Source of the DNA: Bradyrhizobium sp. NAS80.1
Lineage (GTDB): Bacteria; Pseudomonadota; Alphaproteobacteria; Rhizobiales; Xanthobacteraceae
Assembly (NCBI RefSeq): GCF_001908205.1
Contig: NZ_LGHL01000081.1
Coordinates: 1-33,986, forward strand
Direction of reading: 5' to 3'
Length of the DNA stretch: 33,986 bases
This document shows, piece by piece, positions 16,594 through 24,395 of this stretch. The translations under genes were made by a program, and so were the position numbers. The first letter of the stretch is position 1, and each line of letters opens with the position of its first letter. Below the pieces are notes generated by a model. It was not told where the DNA came from, did no database searches, and saw nothing but the letters and a program-made list of their open reading frames with translations.

Positions 16594-17299
16594 TCTGCTC
16601 GAAGTTGAGGGCATTTCGGCCTCCTATGGACGCATCCAGGCCCTGAGCAATGTCAGCCTCAGGATGCCTGCCGGCTCGATCGTGGCACTGCTCGGCGGCA
16701 ACGGCGCCGGCAAGACCACGACACTCAATACCATCTCGCGACTGGTGCCGTTGACAGCAGGCTCCATCCGCTTCGAAGGCCAGCCGCTCAACCGGCTGCA
16801 ATCCCATCACGTGGTCAGGGCCGGCATCTCCCAGGTGCCGGAAGGCCGCGAGGTCTTCCGCGACATGAGCGTACGCGAGAACCTCGACATGGGCGCCTAT
16901 GGCCGCAGCGATCCCGCGGGCGTCCGCAGCGATCTCGAACGCGCTTTCACCTATTTCCCGGTGCTTCGTGATCGGCTGAAGCAGAAGGCCGGCACGCTGT
17001 CCGGCGGTGAGCAGCAGATGCTCCTGATCGCCCGCGCCCTGATGGCGCGGCCGCGACTGCTCCTGCTCGACGAGCCTTCGCTCGGCCTGTCGCCGGTTCT
17101 GGTGCAGAAAATCTTCGACATCATCGCCCGGCTGCACGCCGACGGGCTCAGCATCCTGCTGGTCGAACAGAACGCGGCGGTGGCGCTGGCCGCTTCGCAA
17201 TACGCCTACATCCTCGAAAACGGCGAGATCGTGCTCGAGGGCGCCTCCGATGCCTTGCGTCAGGATGAGGCGATCAAGCGCACTTATCTGGGAAGCTGA
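16586..17299 (+). CDS. livF: LIV-type ABC transporter ATPase, LivF family
   Basis: The second ATPase, 237 residues, the normal LivF length. It has Walker A GGNGAGKTT, the LivF-typical QVPEGREVFRDMSVRENL, a canonical signature LSGGEQQM, Walker B LLLLDEPSLGLSP and the switch His replaced by Gln in LVEQNA, as usual in LivF. It completes a five-component importer with the four upstream genes. The TGA stop shares one base with the next gene's ATG (TGATG at 17297-17301), so the downstream SDR gene is translationally coupled to the transporter. This is good evidence that enzymes and importer serve the same compound. Confidence 0.93.
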   Translation: MPDLLEVEGISASYGRIQALSNVSLRMPAGSIVALLGGNGAGKTTTLNTISRLVPLTAGSIRFEGQPLNRLQSHHVVRAGISQVPEGREVFRDMSVRENLDMGAYGRSDPAGVRSDLERAFTYFPVLRDRLKQKAGTLSGGEQQMLLIARALMARPRLLLLDEPSLGLSPVLVQKIFDIIARLHADGLSILLVEQNAAVALAASQYAYILENGEIVLEGASDALRQDEAIKRTYLGS

Positions 17300-18135
17300 T
17301 GACCGCTCGACACGGACGCTTCGCCGGTAAAGCCTTTCTCGTGACCGGAGCGGCACGAGGCATCGGTGAAGCCGTCGCCCGCCAGCTCGCCAGCGAGGGT
17401 GCGGACATCGCGGCAGCAGATCTCGACACACAAGGCCTGTCTGCGTTGCAGGCTTCGCTGCAAGCTTCTGGCGCTCGCGTCGTCGTTCGGGCGCTCGACA
17501 CCCGCGACGCGGTCGCGACCAACTGCTTTGTCGCGGATGCGGTGCGACAGCTCGGCCGGCTCGACGGCGCCATTCCTTGCGCGGGTATCGCCCGCGCGGC
17601 AGCCGCCGAAGCCATGGACGACAAGACGTTCTCCGACGTGCTCGACATCAATCTGAAGGGCGTGTTCTACACTTGCCGTGCCGTCGGCGAGACGCTGCTC
17701 GCGCAAGGCCGCGGCGCGATCGTCACCATCGCGTCCATCACCGCCAAAGGCGGTCAGCCGGGCCGGGCGAACTATGCCGCCTCGAAATGGGGACTGGTCG
17801 GCCTCACCAAGACGCTGGCGGTGGAATGGGGCCATCGCGGCGTGCGCGTGAATGCGGTGGCGCCGAACGGCGTCGACACGCCGATGATCCGCGACGGCAT
17901 TCCGTCCGCTTTTCTCGACGATGTCATGCTCGACCGCACGCCGCTCGGCCGGCTGGCCGAACCAGCGGAGATCGCCAACGCTATCGCCTTCCTGCTCAGC
18001 GACGAAGCCTCCTACGTCAACGGCGCCGTGCTCGAGGTCGACGGCGGACTCACCGCCGGTTTCCTGACCCACCGCCACGGAGCCGATTTCGCGCGCGCCG
18101 CCGCCAACACAAAAAACATGGAGAAGAAACCATGA
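17299..18135 (+). CDS. SDR-family oxidoreductase (SDR-B)
   Basis: A classical short-chain dehydrogenase of 278 residues. It has the cofactor motif TGAARGIG (residues 16-23), an Asp after the second strand (AADLD) suggesting NAD rather than NADP preference, catalytic Ser in IASIT and YAASK, and a PNGVDTPM substrate-loop region. The usual NNAG is PCAG, a replacement of the first Asn in a structural turn. A roughly 25-residue polar tail after VDGGLTAGF makes it longer than typical. Its ATG overlaps the livF stop and its stop overlaps the next ATG (ATGA at 18132-18135). The likely role is oxidation of a hydroxyl group in the imported compound; this is inference. Confidence 0.9.
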   Translation: MTARHGRFAGKAFLVTGAARGIGEAVARQLASEGADIAAADLDTQGLSALQASLQASGARVVVRALDTRDAVATNCFVADAVRQLGRLDGAIPCAGIARAAAAEAMDDKTFSDVLDINLKGVFYTCRAVGETLLAQGRGAIVTIASITAKGGQPGRANYAASKWGLVGLTKTLAVEWGHRGVRVNAVAPNGVDTPMIRDGIPSAFLDDVMLDRTPLGRLAEPAEIANAIAFLLSDEASYVNGAVLEVDGGLTAGFLTHRHGADFARAAANTKNMEKKP

Positions 18136-18875
18136 CGGATCCTTCCCAGCCACCGCTTGCACTCGTAACCGGCGGCGCGCGCGGCATCGGCAAGGCGATC
18201 GCCGCCCGGCTGGCCCAGGACGGTTTCGAGGTCCTCGTCGTCGACCTCGATCGCGAGGCGGCCGAAGCCTGTGCCACCGAGATATCCACGGCCACCGTGA
18301 CGTCGCGCGCAGCAGCCGTCGATCTGCGTCTGCACGATGCAGTCGCGGCACTAATCGCACGGGAACGGCCGCTATCAGCCCTCGTCAACAATGCCGGCAT
18401 CTTCGACGAGCGCGCATTCTTTGATCTCACGGCGGAAGATTTCCGGCGCATGTACGAGATCAACCTCGTCGCCCTCTTCAGCCTGTCCCAGTTAGCCGCC
18501 GCGCGCATGCAGCCAAGGGCCAAGATCGTCAACATTGCTTCGCGCGCCTTTCTCGGCGCGCGCAACCATGCCCACTACGTTGCCTCGAAAGCTGCCGTCG
18601 TCGGCTTGACGCGCGCCAGCGCAATGGAGCTTGCCCCGCGCGGCATCCTGGTCAACGCCGTGGCTCCCGGACTGATCGACACACCGCTTCTGGCAGCGCT
18701 CACACCCGAACGCCTGGCGGCACAGCTCGCGCTGCAGCCGACCGGAAAAGCCGGGCGGCCGCAGGATATCGCGAACGCTGTCGCTTTCCTGGCCTCGCCA
18801 GGCATGGATTTCATCACCGGCCAGGTGTTGCTGGTCGACGGCGGCAAATCGCTTGGCGGGGGCCTGGGAATCTAG
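18132..18875 (+). CDS. SDR-family oxidoreductase (SDR-C)
   Basis: A 247-residue FabG-like dehydrogenase with TGGARGIG, an intact NNAG (LVNNAGIFDE), a catalytic Ser in NIASRAF and YVASK, and the C-terminal VDGGKSLGGG. The ATG at 18132 overlaps the SDR-B stop in an ATGA arrangement; longer upstream frames lie over SDR-B and are ignored. VDLDRE after the second strand fits NAD binding. Together with SDR-A and SDR-B this is the third alcohol/ketone enzyme of the operon, suggesting several hydroxyl centres or stereoisomers in the substrate. Confidence 0.92.
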   Translation: MTDPSQPPLALVTGGARGIGKAIAARLAQDGFEVLVVDLDREAAEACATEISTATVTSRAAAVDLRLHDAVAALIARERPLSALVNNAGIFDERAFFDLTAEDFRRMYEINLVALFSLSQLAAARMQPRAKIVNIASRAFLGARNHAHYVASKAAVVGLTRASAMELAPRGILVNAVAPGLIDTPLLAALTPERLAAQLALQPTGKAGRPQDIANAVAFLASPGMDFITGQVLLVDGGKSLGGGLGI

Positions 18876-18877
18876 AC

Positions 18878-20605
18878 ATGTCAGCAGCTCGGTCCTCACA
18901 ACACTTCGATGAAGAGCACGACGTCGTGGTCGTCGGCTCCGGTGCCGGGGGAATGGCCGCGGCCCTCACCTCGGCACATCACGGTCTCGATGTTCTCGTC
19001 ATCGAAAAGACCGACAGTATCGGCGGCAGCACGGCTGTGTCTGGCGGTGCGGTCTGGATTCCCATGAACCCGCACAGCCGCGAGGTCGGGGTCGAGGACA
19101 GCCGCGAAGCCGTGCTCGCCTATCTCCAGGCCATACTTGGCAATCGCATGCGCCGCGACATGATCGACGCGTTCCTCGAAGCCGGCCCGCGCATGGTCAG
19201 CTTCATGGAGAGCAATACCGCCCTGCGCTTCGTCCCGCGCGCCGTGTCGCCCGACTACCAGTCGAACCTGGAGGGCGCTTCCACCGGCGGCCGCACCATC
19301 GATCCGGCGCCGTTCGACGGTCGTGAGCTCGGCGAGCATTTCAACCTGCTGCGGAATCCGATCGCCGAGTTTCTCGTGTTCGGCGGCATGATGGTCGGCC
19401 GCAAGGACATCGACAGCCTGCTTGGCATCCGCTCCTCCTGGAGCAATTTTCGCGATTCCATCAAGCTGTTGCTGCGCTACGGGCTGGATCGCCTGCGCTA
19501 CCCACGCGGCACAAGGCTCCTGATGGGCAACGCGCTCGCGGCGCGCCTGTTGAAATCCGCGCTCGATCGAAAGATCCCGCTGCGGACAGGAACGTCAGCA
19601 ACCAAGCTGTTGCTGGACGGACCGCGCGTCGTCGGGCTCGAAGTCGAGCGTGATGGACGTGTCTCCCGCATCGGCGCCCGACGGGGCGTTGTGCTCGCAA
19701 CCGGCGGCTTTCCCGCAGACGCTGCGATGCGAGCCGAACTGCTGCCGCATGCCGATCGGCACTATTCGATGGCTCCGATCGGCAACAGTGGCGACGGCCT
19801 CAAGCTCGCGCGCGAGGCCGGCGCATCGATCGAAACGGATAACGTCGGCAACGCGTTCTGGACGCCGGTGTCGGTCATGCGCGACCGCGACGGCCGCGAG
19901 ATCCGCTTCCCCCATCTCATCCTTGACCGCCAGAAGCCGGGAGTGATCGCCGTCAACCACGCGGGCCGGCGCTTCGTTAACGAGGCGACCTCGTATCACG
20001 AGTTCGTCGAGGCCATGCATCGTGCTCATGAGAGCGAGCCGACGATCCCGGCCTATCTCGTCTGCGATGCCAATTTCCTGCGTAATTATGGTCTCGGCCT
20101 GGTGCGGCCGGCCGCGCGTTCGCTCTCGCGCTTTCTCGACAGCGGCTATCTCGTTGCGGCCAACACGGTTGCCGAGCTGGCGCGCAAGCTTGGCGTAGAT
20201 GCCGCCAATCTTGCCGGGAGCGTTGCCCAGATGAACGACGCTGCCGCCAGCGGCAACGATCCTGCGTTCGGCAAAGGCAGCACCGCCTATAATCGCTATC
20301 TCGGCGATCCCGCCCACAAGCCCAACCCGTGCCTCGGGCCGATCGAGACACCGCCGTTCTACGCCGTGCGGGTCTTCCCCGGCGACATCGGGACGGCGGC
20401 GGGCCTCAAGACCGACGCGAAGGCCCGCGTGCTGGACGACGAGCGCCGTCCCATTTCAGGGCTGTTCGCCTCCGGCAACGACATGAACTCGATCATGGCC
20501 GGCGCCTATCCGGGCGCCGGGATCACACTCGGCCCGGCCCTGACCTTCGGCTACATCGCCGGACTAGAACTCGCCAACGCAACGCAAGATGAGGCGCAAC
20601 CGTGA
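18878..20605 (+). CDS. FAD-dependent 3-ketosteroid delta-1-dehydrogenase-like enzyme
   Basis: A 575-residue flavoprotein of the fumarate-reductase/KstD superfamily. The FAD-binding VVVVGSGAGG (residues 16-25) is followed by VIEKTDSIGGSTAVSGG. The C-terminal second FAD contact is GLFASGND-MNSIMAG, followed by AYPGAGITLGPALTFGYIAG. The YPGAG pattern (Tyr544, Gly548) matches the Tyr-x3-Gly pair that binds and polarises the 3-keto group in characterised KstD enzymes. The expected reaction is 1,2-desaturation of a cyclic ketone, steroid or simpler alicyclic. It starts two bases after SDR-C and ends with a GTGA overlap to the GST gene. No other steroid genes are in the window, so a cyclohexanone-type substrate is equally possible. 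Confidence 0.85.
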   Translation: MSAARSSQHFDEEHDVVVVGSGAGGMAAALTSAHHGLDVLVIEKTDSIGGSTAVSGGAVWIPMNPHSREVGVEDSREAVLAYLQAILGNRMRRDMIDAFLEAGPRMVSFMESNTALRFVPRAVSPDYQSNLEGASTGGRTIDPAPFDGRELGEHFNLLRNPIAEFLVFGGMMVGRKDIDSLLGIRSSWSNFRDSIKLLLRYGLDRLRYPRGTRLLMGNALAARLLKSALDRKIPLRTGTSATKLLLDGPRVVGLEVERDGRVSRIGARRGVVLATGGFPADAAMRAELLPHADRHYSMAPIGNSGDGLKLAREAGASIETDNVGNAFWTPVSVMRDRDGREIRFPHLILDRQKPGVIAVNHAGRRFVNEATSYHEFVEAMHRAHESEPTIPAYLVCDANFLRNYGLGLVRPAARSLSRFLDSGYLVAANTVAELARKLGVDAANLAGSVAQMNDAAASGNDPAFGKGSTAYNRYLGDPAHKPNPCLGPIETPPFYAVRVFPGDIGTAAGLKTDAKARVLDDERRPISGLFASGNDMNSIMAGAYPGAGITLGPALTFGYIAGLELANATQDEAQP

Positions 20606-21213
20606 AGATTTACTATTCGCCCTTTTCACCGTATGTCCGCAAGGTGCTGGTCGCAGCGCACGAGCTTGGCCTTGCCGGCCGGATCGAGCAGCTTCCGAGC
20701 GCCGCTCATCCGATCAATCGCGATCAGACCATCATCGCGCACAATCCGCTGGGCCAGGTGCCCACAATGCTGCTCGACGACGGGACGGCTCTCGCCGACA
20801 GCCGCGTCATCTGCGAATATCTCGACGATCTCACCGGCGGAAAATTGTTTCCGAAATCGCAGACGCAACGCTGGCGTGCCCTGACCGATCAGAGCATTGC
20901 GGACGGCATTCTGACTGCCGCACTCCTCTCGCGTTACGAACTGGTGGTTCGCCCTCCCGAGAAGCTCTGGCAGCCCTGGCTCGACGGTCAGCTGGACAAG
21001 GTCGAAACCTCGATCGCCGCGATCGAGAAAACCGCACCCATGCTCGGCGATCGCGTCGACATCGGCACGATCAGCTTCGCCTGCGCGTTCGGCTATCTTG
21101 ACCTGCGGTTTCCGGATTTCGGCTGGCGCTCACGTCATCCGCAGTCAGCAGCCTGGTTTGCCAGCTTCGAAACGCGGCCGTCGATGCAAGCGACGCGACA
21201 TCCGGCTGGTTGA
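20602..21213 (+). CDS. Glutathione S-transferase-like protein
   Basis: A 203-residue protein with an N-terminal thioredoxin-like glutathione domain: KIYYSPFSPYVRKVLVAAHELGL, the cis-Pro region GQVPTMLLDDG and the gamma-glutamyl contact DSRVICEYLDD, then an all-helical C-terminal domain. The Ser-Pro-Tyr at the usual active-site position suggests a Ser- rather than Cys-type enzyme. GTG 20602 overlaps the flavoprotein stop (GTGA), so it is the last coupled gene of the operon. Roles compatible with the context are glutathione addition to an enone made by the KstD-like enzyme, isomerisation, or ether cleavage. Nothing here decides among them. Confidence 0.88.
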   Translation: MKIYYSPFSPYVRKVLVAAHELGLAGRIEQLPSAAHPINRDQTIIAHNPLGQVPTMLLDDGTALADSRVICEYLDDLTGGKLFPKSQTQRWRALTDQSIADGILTAALLSRYELVVRPPEKLWQPWLDGQLDKVETSIAAIEKTAPMLGDRVDIGTISFACAFGYLDLRFPDFGWRSRHPQSAAWFASFETRPSMQATRHPAG

Positions 21214-21407
21214 ACGCCCGAGGAGCCACGTCAGCTAGAATAAGCCAAACCGATCCCTGAGACTTCGGGCAGGCTCGAACGGACTGTCACCTCGACGATG
21301 GTCTGTGCGGCCCGGCGCGTCGATTTGGGGACCGGTTCGCGTCATGAGCGATTTTGGTCACGCTGTGCGGTCCATGATCTTTGCGTACGCTGCCAGATGC
21401 CGTGGCC
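21214..21407. other. Spacer downstream of the catabolic operon
   Basis: No gene or clear terminator seen. Reading frames present are short and lack family resemblance. It separates the rightward operon from leftward genes and probably contains its transcription end. Confidence 0.3.
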
Positions 21408-21554
21408 TCATTCCTTTAGACCGCTTCCGGCTACGCCTCGCACAAAATTTCGGCGCAGCAGTCCGGAAAAATAGTGGTTGCCCTCGACGACCACGGTCTG
21501 GTCGGATTGCGCGATCACGACGTCGTTCCAGATCGCCTTGGGCTTGGCGTACTC
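21408..21554 (-). pseudogene. Fragment of a DUF427-family gene, in frame behind the next gene's stop
   Basis: Directly after the stop of the AhpD-like gene (TAG at 21555-21557), the same frame continues EYAKPKAIWN-DVVIAQSD, then TVVVEGNHYF, which matches the N-terminal part of DUF427 proteins (xWNGxxIAxSDxTxxVEGNxYFP). Resemblance ends at about 21468; the remaining residues to TGA (21408-21410) look unrelated. No start codon precedes the domain in this frame. It therefore looks truncated at both ends, a leftover of a former gene next to the AhpD-like one. Confidence 0.6.
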
Positions 21555-22097
21555 CTAACCGAGCATGTCGATCAGCGGACGATAGCCGCGGTCCGCGAGC
21601 CGCTGCGCGGCTACGCCCACGTAGGCCGGGTCGAGTTCGATGCCGAGGCCCTCGACAAGCCTGTTCATCAAGTTGAACAGGGCCACCGTCGCGACCAGGT
21701 GGTAGTACGCCTGGCCGTCCCACCCCGCGGCGAAGACCGCATCGACGTCGGACTTCGTCACGCTATCGGCCCGCTCGGTGAGCTTAGCTGCGACGGTCAG
21801 CACGGGCCGCATCTTCGCTGGAATATCCGCCTTCGCATCGCCGGCCAGCAATGCGGCGACCGCCCCTTGCGGAACGCCGAGACGTTCGGCGGTCGCCGTG
21901 TGCACGCCGTAGCAGTACCGGCAACCGTTCAGGCCCGACACGTAGGCCGCGATCATCTCGCGTTCGGCCTCGGTGAACGGCGATGGCCCGCGCAGCAGCG
22001 CTTCGTGGAATTCGAGCAGCGGACGGTTCGTCTCCGGAAAGGCCTTGAAGACGTCGAGCAGCGTGGCCTTGGCAGGCAACGACGGGAGATGAGCCAT
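21555..22097 (-). CDS. Carboxymuconolactone decarboxylase/AhpD-family protein
   Basis: A 180-residue all-helical protein with the AhpD active-site motif CRYCYGVHTATAERLG: two redox Cys separated by two residues and a His three after the second Cys. Members reduce peroxides through the dithiol pair or act as decarboxylases; the CxxC-xxx-H arrangement favours the alkylhydroperoxidase type, probably with an unknown partner. AAGGA lies upstream of the ATG at 22095-22097 on the minus strand. It sits 15 bases after a small membrane ORF and just before a DUF427 fragment. The local operon is small and not clearly linked to the catabolic operon. Confidence 0.9.
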   Translation of the reverse strand: MAHLPSLPAKATLLDVFKAFPETNRPLLEFHEALLRGPSPFTEAEREMIAAYVSGLNGCRYCYGVHTATAERLGVPQGAVAALLAGDAKADIPAKMRPVLTVAAKLTERADSVTKSDVDAVFAAGWDGQAYYHLVATVALFNLMNRLVEGLGIELDPAYVGVAAQRLADRGYRPLIDMLG

Positions 22098-22112
22098 GGA
22101 GATCCTTTTCGG

Positions 22113-22268
22113 CTAGTCGCGGATCGAAGGGCGCGGCGCGATCCATTGCATCATGTGGCGTCCGAACAGGCCCCCGAGTCCGACGAACATCATCGCCGTG
22201 CCGATGTTGAACATGATTATCATAAATGTCGCGTCTCCCGAATGGAAGAGCGACAGGGCCGTCGTCAT
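22113..22268 (-). CDS. Putative small membrane protein
   Basis: A 51-residue ORF with one hydrophobic segment, ATFMIIMFNIGTAMMFVGLGGLFG, followed by a basic, Trp-containing tail. The frame extends much further upstream but that part is polar and not protein-like. Starts at 22268 or 22307 are both possible; an AGGAG directly touches the ATG at 22268, which is too close for normal use, so the start is uncertain. It lies 15 bases before the AhpD-like gene on the same strand and may be co-transcribed with it. I do not recognise a family. Confidence 0.4.
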   Translation of the reverse strand: MTTALSLFHSGDATFMIIMFNIGTAMMFVGLGGLFGRHMMQWIAPRPSIRD

Positions 22269-22307
22269 CTCCTTGAGCCTGACTAGTTGTACCGCCTTGC
22301 GCTGCAT

Positions 22308-22583
22308 GGGGGAACGCTCGTCGATCGCCTTTTCGAGTTCGAATCTGTCGGGTCTCTCTTCGCCGCGCTCGCTACCCTGGCATGCAAAGTGACCCGCTCG
22401 AGCGACTTGTTCTTTTGCCTCACTACTGCCGCTTGCCCACAAGCGATGGACGATCAGCCGATGCGCGCTACGGCTTAGCTGGTTGGGACCCCATGATTGG
22501 ACGGCAGAAGGTTTGCCGCATCGCACGGAGAGTTCCATGCGATGCGATCGCGCTCATGCGCTTGGTTGAATTCTTGCGGGGCC
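22308..22583. other. Spacer between gapR and the small membrane ORF
   Basis: No supported gene. Overlapping frames on both strands have no recognisable motif. It should contain the 3' end of gapR and the promoter of the leftward AhpD-like unit. Confidence 0.3.
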
Positions 22584-22853
22584 TCACGCCGCCTTCGCGG
22601 CCTTGTCTGCCGGGGCGGCGTCCATGGCGCGCATGTAGAGATCGAGCAGTGACTCGCGCTCGTCGCGCTCGTCCTGGTCCTGCTTGCGAAGCTTGATGAT
22701 CTCCTTGAGTATCTTGACGTCGAAGCCCTCGCCTTTGGCTTCCGAAAAGACTTCCTTCTTCTGCTCGTTCAACTCCTGCAGCTCGGTGTCCAGGTTCTCG
22801 ATCCGCTCGACGAAGGAACGAATTTTTCCGCCGGGAATGGTAATGTCTGACAT
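22584..22853 (-). CDS. gapR: GapR-family (DUF2312) chromosome-binding protein
   Basis: An 89-residue, highly charged, coiled-coil-rich protein. The core IRSFVERIENLDTELQEL, then EVFSEAKGEGFDVKILKEIIKLRK and ESLLDLYMRAM, is the conserved DUF2312 pattern of alphaproteobacteria. In Caulobacter, GapR encircles overtwisted, A+T-rich DNA ahead of replication and transcription and stimulates topoisomerases. An AAGGAAGCACC ribosome site precedes the ATG at 22851-22853. The Ala/Lys-rich tail (PADKAAKAA) is longer and more variable than the core. Rhizobiales often carry more than one copy, so this need not be the only one. Confidence 0.9.
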   Translation of the reverse strand: MSDITIPGGKIRSFVERIENLDTELQELNEQKKEVFSEAKGEGFDVKILKEIIKLRKQDQDERDERESLLDLYMRAMDAAPADKAAKAA

Positions 22854-22990
22854 GGTGCTTCCTTGCTGAATGAGGCCGTGAAAATGAGAGCAAAGAGATA
22901 ACTAATTTCTTAACCAGGGCCGGTTCGAAGACCTGCGTCTGGTCGCCATTTACAACACGTCAGGGGCGAGGCAAACGCCACCTAAACGCA

Positions 22991-23007
22991 CACCGCGTGT
23001 CGCGGTG
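22991..23007. repeat. Perfect palindrome CACCGCG-TGT-CGCGGTG
   Basis: A 7-bp inverted repeat with a 3-base spacer, 138 bases upstream of gapR. It is symmetric like a dimeric regulator site; no T run follows on either strand, so a terminator is unlikely. Confidence 0.45.
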
Positions 23008-23475
23008 ATTTCCGGCGAACCAGACTTGCTGCAGCTAGTCAGGGTATTGATCAGAACTCGCGGGCCCCTATTGCGCCCCTCCTCTGCGAACTACGCCCGG
23101 TTCGGTGTTCTACCGAGCCTCGGACCGGATCCAGGTCACGCCGTTGCCAAAAATTCGCGAGATCTCTGCCTCATTGCGGACGCCTACCCCGCCAAGCTGC
23201 TCCACGGCGCCCGGCAGGTCGCGGCTGCCAGCGATGGCCAGGTCACCATCCCACAGGCTGCGAAGCTGGCGTTCTGCATGAGCGAGGACATTGTCCGGCA
23301 CGTCCTTGAGGGCAAGCGGAAGCGCAAGTTCAAGCTCGCCGGCGAGCACGGCTACATGCCCCTTTTGCTCGACCTCGAGGAAGTCCGCGCCCTGGTGCTT
23401 CGACGTGCACCAGAACTATTAGATCGTCTCCGGAGAAAAAATGATCAGCGCCAACAGGCAGAGCCGCTCGCGTAA
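23005..23475 (+). CDS. Orphan ORF with a DNA-binding-like C-terminal half
   Basis: A 156-residue frame of which the last 80 residues look like real protein: GQVTIPQAAKLAFCMSEDIV followed by an LEGKRKRKF turn and LLLDLEEVRALVLR. The order IPQAA, about 12 residues, a short basic turn, then a DLEEV helix resembles the helix-turn-helix modules of excisionase or TniQ-type proteins. The first 60 residues are poorly structured and there is no ribosome-binding site, so the true start is uncertain and the ORF may be the 3' remnant of a larger mobile-element gene. Its end overlaps the convergent rmlD gene by 31 bases. Treat function as unknown. Confidence 0.4.
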   Translation: MISGEPDLLQLVRVLIRTRGPLLRPSSANYARFGVLPSLGPDPGHAVAKNSRDLCLIADAYPAKLLHGARQVAAASDGQVTIPQAAKLAFCMSEDIVRHVLEGKRKRKFKLAGEHGYMPLLLDLEEVRALVLRRAPELLDRLRRKNDQRQQAEPLA

Positions 23476-24395
23476 GCAGGACACATAGCTTTTACTCTTT
23501 CGAACCGAACGAATTCGTCAAGTTCGATGGTCAAGGCATCTCGCCAATGGGGCATCGCTATCCCGAAATGGTCATGCAGCCGGCTGAGATCGAGGCGCGA
23601 GTTGGCGGGCCGCGCCGCCTTTGTGGGGAATTCGGACGTTTTGATCGGGACGATCGCCTCAACGGGAAAGGTCATTCCGCGCGATCTCAATCCCTCGACG
23701 ATAGCCACAGCGAACTCGTGCCAGCTCGCCTCGCCACTACAGGTCACGTTGACAACGCCTCCTTTTGCAGCAAACAGCTGATCGAGATTACCCGCGTGCT
23801 CACGCAATACAGTCATCACGGCGTTGGCGACAGATCTAGCGCTCGTCGGCGCGCCGACCTGATCTGCGACGATCCTCAGTTCCTTGCGTTCACCTGCGAG
23901 TCTTGCGATCGTCCTCAAGAAATTGAAGCCATGTGCCGCATATACCCAAGAGGTGCGGACAATCAGATGCGCCGCGCCAGACGCCTGGATGGCGACGTCG
24001 CCGGCGCGCTTGCTGGTCCCGTAGACCGAAAGCGGGTCCGTCGGATCGTCCTCCATGTGCGCGCGATCGCCACTTCCCGCAAACACATAGTCAGTGGAGA
24101 AATGGATCATCGGAACGCCACGCGACGAAGCCCAGTTCGCTATTGCCTCGGGCCCCCTGGCATTGATGAGAATGGCAAGCTCGCGTTCATCTTCAGCGCG
24201 ATCGACGGCGGTGTAAGCCGCAGGATTGATGATCAGATCAGGCTGAAGCTCATCAAGCTTGCGCCCCAACGTGTCCGGTCTGGAAAGATCGAATTCGGCG
24301 GTCGAAGGTGTCGCGACGGTTCCCAGCTCTCCGAGCATCGGCAAGAGTGCGCCACCGACCTGCCCGGCTGTGCCAGTCAACAATATCCGCATCAT
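23445..24395 (-). CDS. rmlD: dTDP-4-dehydrorhamnose reductase
   Basis: The last step of dTDP-L-rhamnose synthesis, NAD(P)H-dependent reduction of dTDP-4-keto-L-rhamnose in the cytoplasm. An extended SDR of 316 residues with the N-terminal nucleotide motif LLTGTAGQVGGAL, INPAAYTAVDRAE, STDYVFAG and the catalytic YGTSK (Tyr and Lys). The start chosen is the ATG at 24393-24395, whose ATGA overlaps the rmlC stop; the in-frame ATG directly after it (24390-24392) is equally possible. The tail after the EFVRFE helix (about 12 residues) is extra. It is translationally coupled to rmlC. Confidence 0.94.
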   Translation of the reverse strand: MMRILLTGTAGQVGGALLPMLGELGTVATPSTAEFDLSRPDTLGRKLDELQPDLIINPAAYTAVDRAEDERELAILINARGPEAIANWASSRGVPMIHFSTDYVFAGSGDRAHMEDDPTDPLSVYGTSKRAGDVAIQASGAAHLIVRTSWVYAAHGFNFLRTIARLAGERKELRIVADQVGAPTSARSVANAVMTVLREHAGNLDQLFAAKGGVVNVTCSGEASWHEFAVAIVEGLRSRGMTFPVEAIVPIKTSEFPTKAARPANSRLDLSRLHDHFGIAMPHWRDALTIELDEFVRFERVKAMCPAYASGSACWR

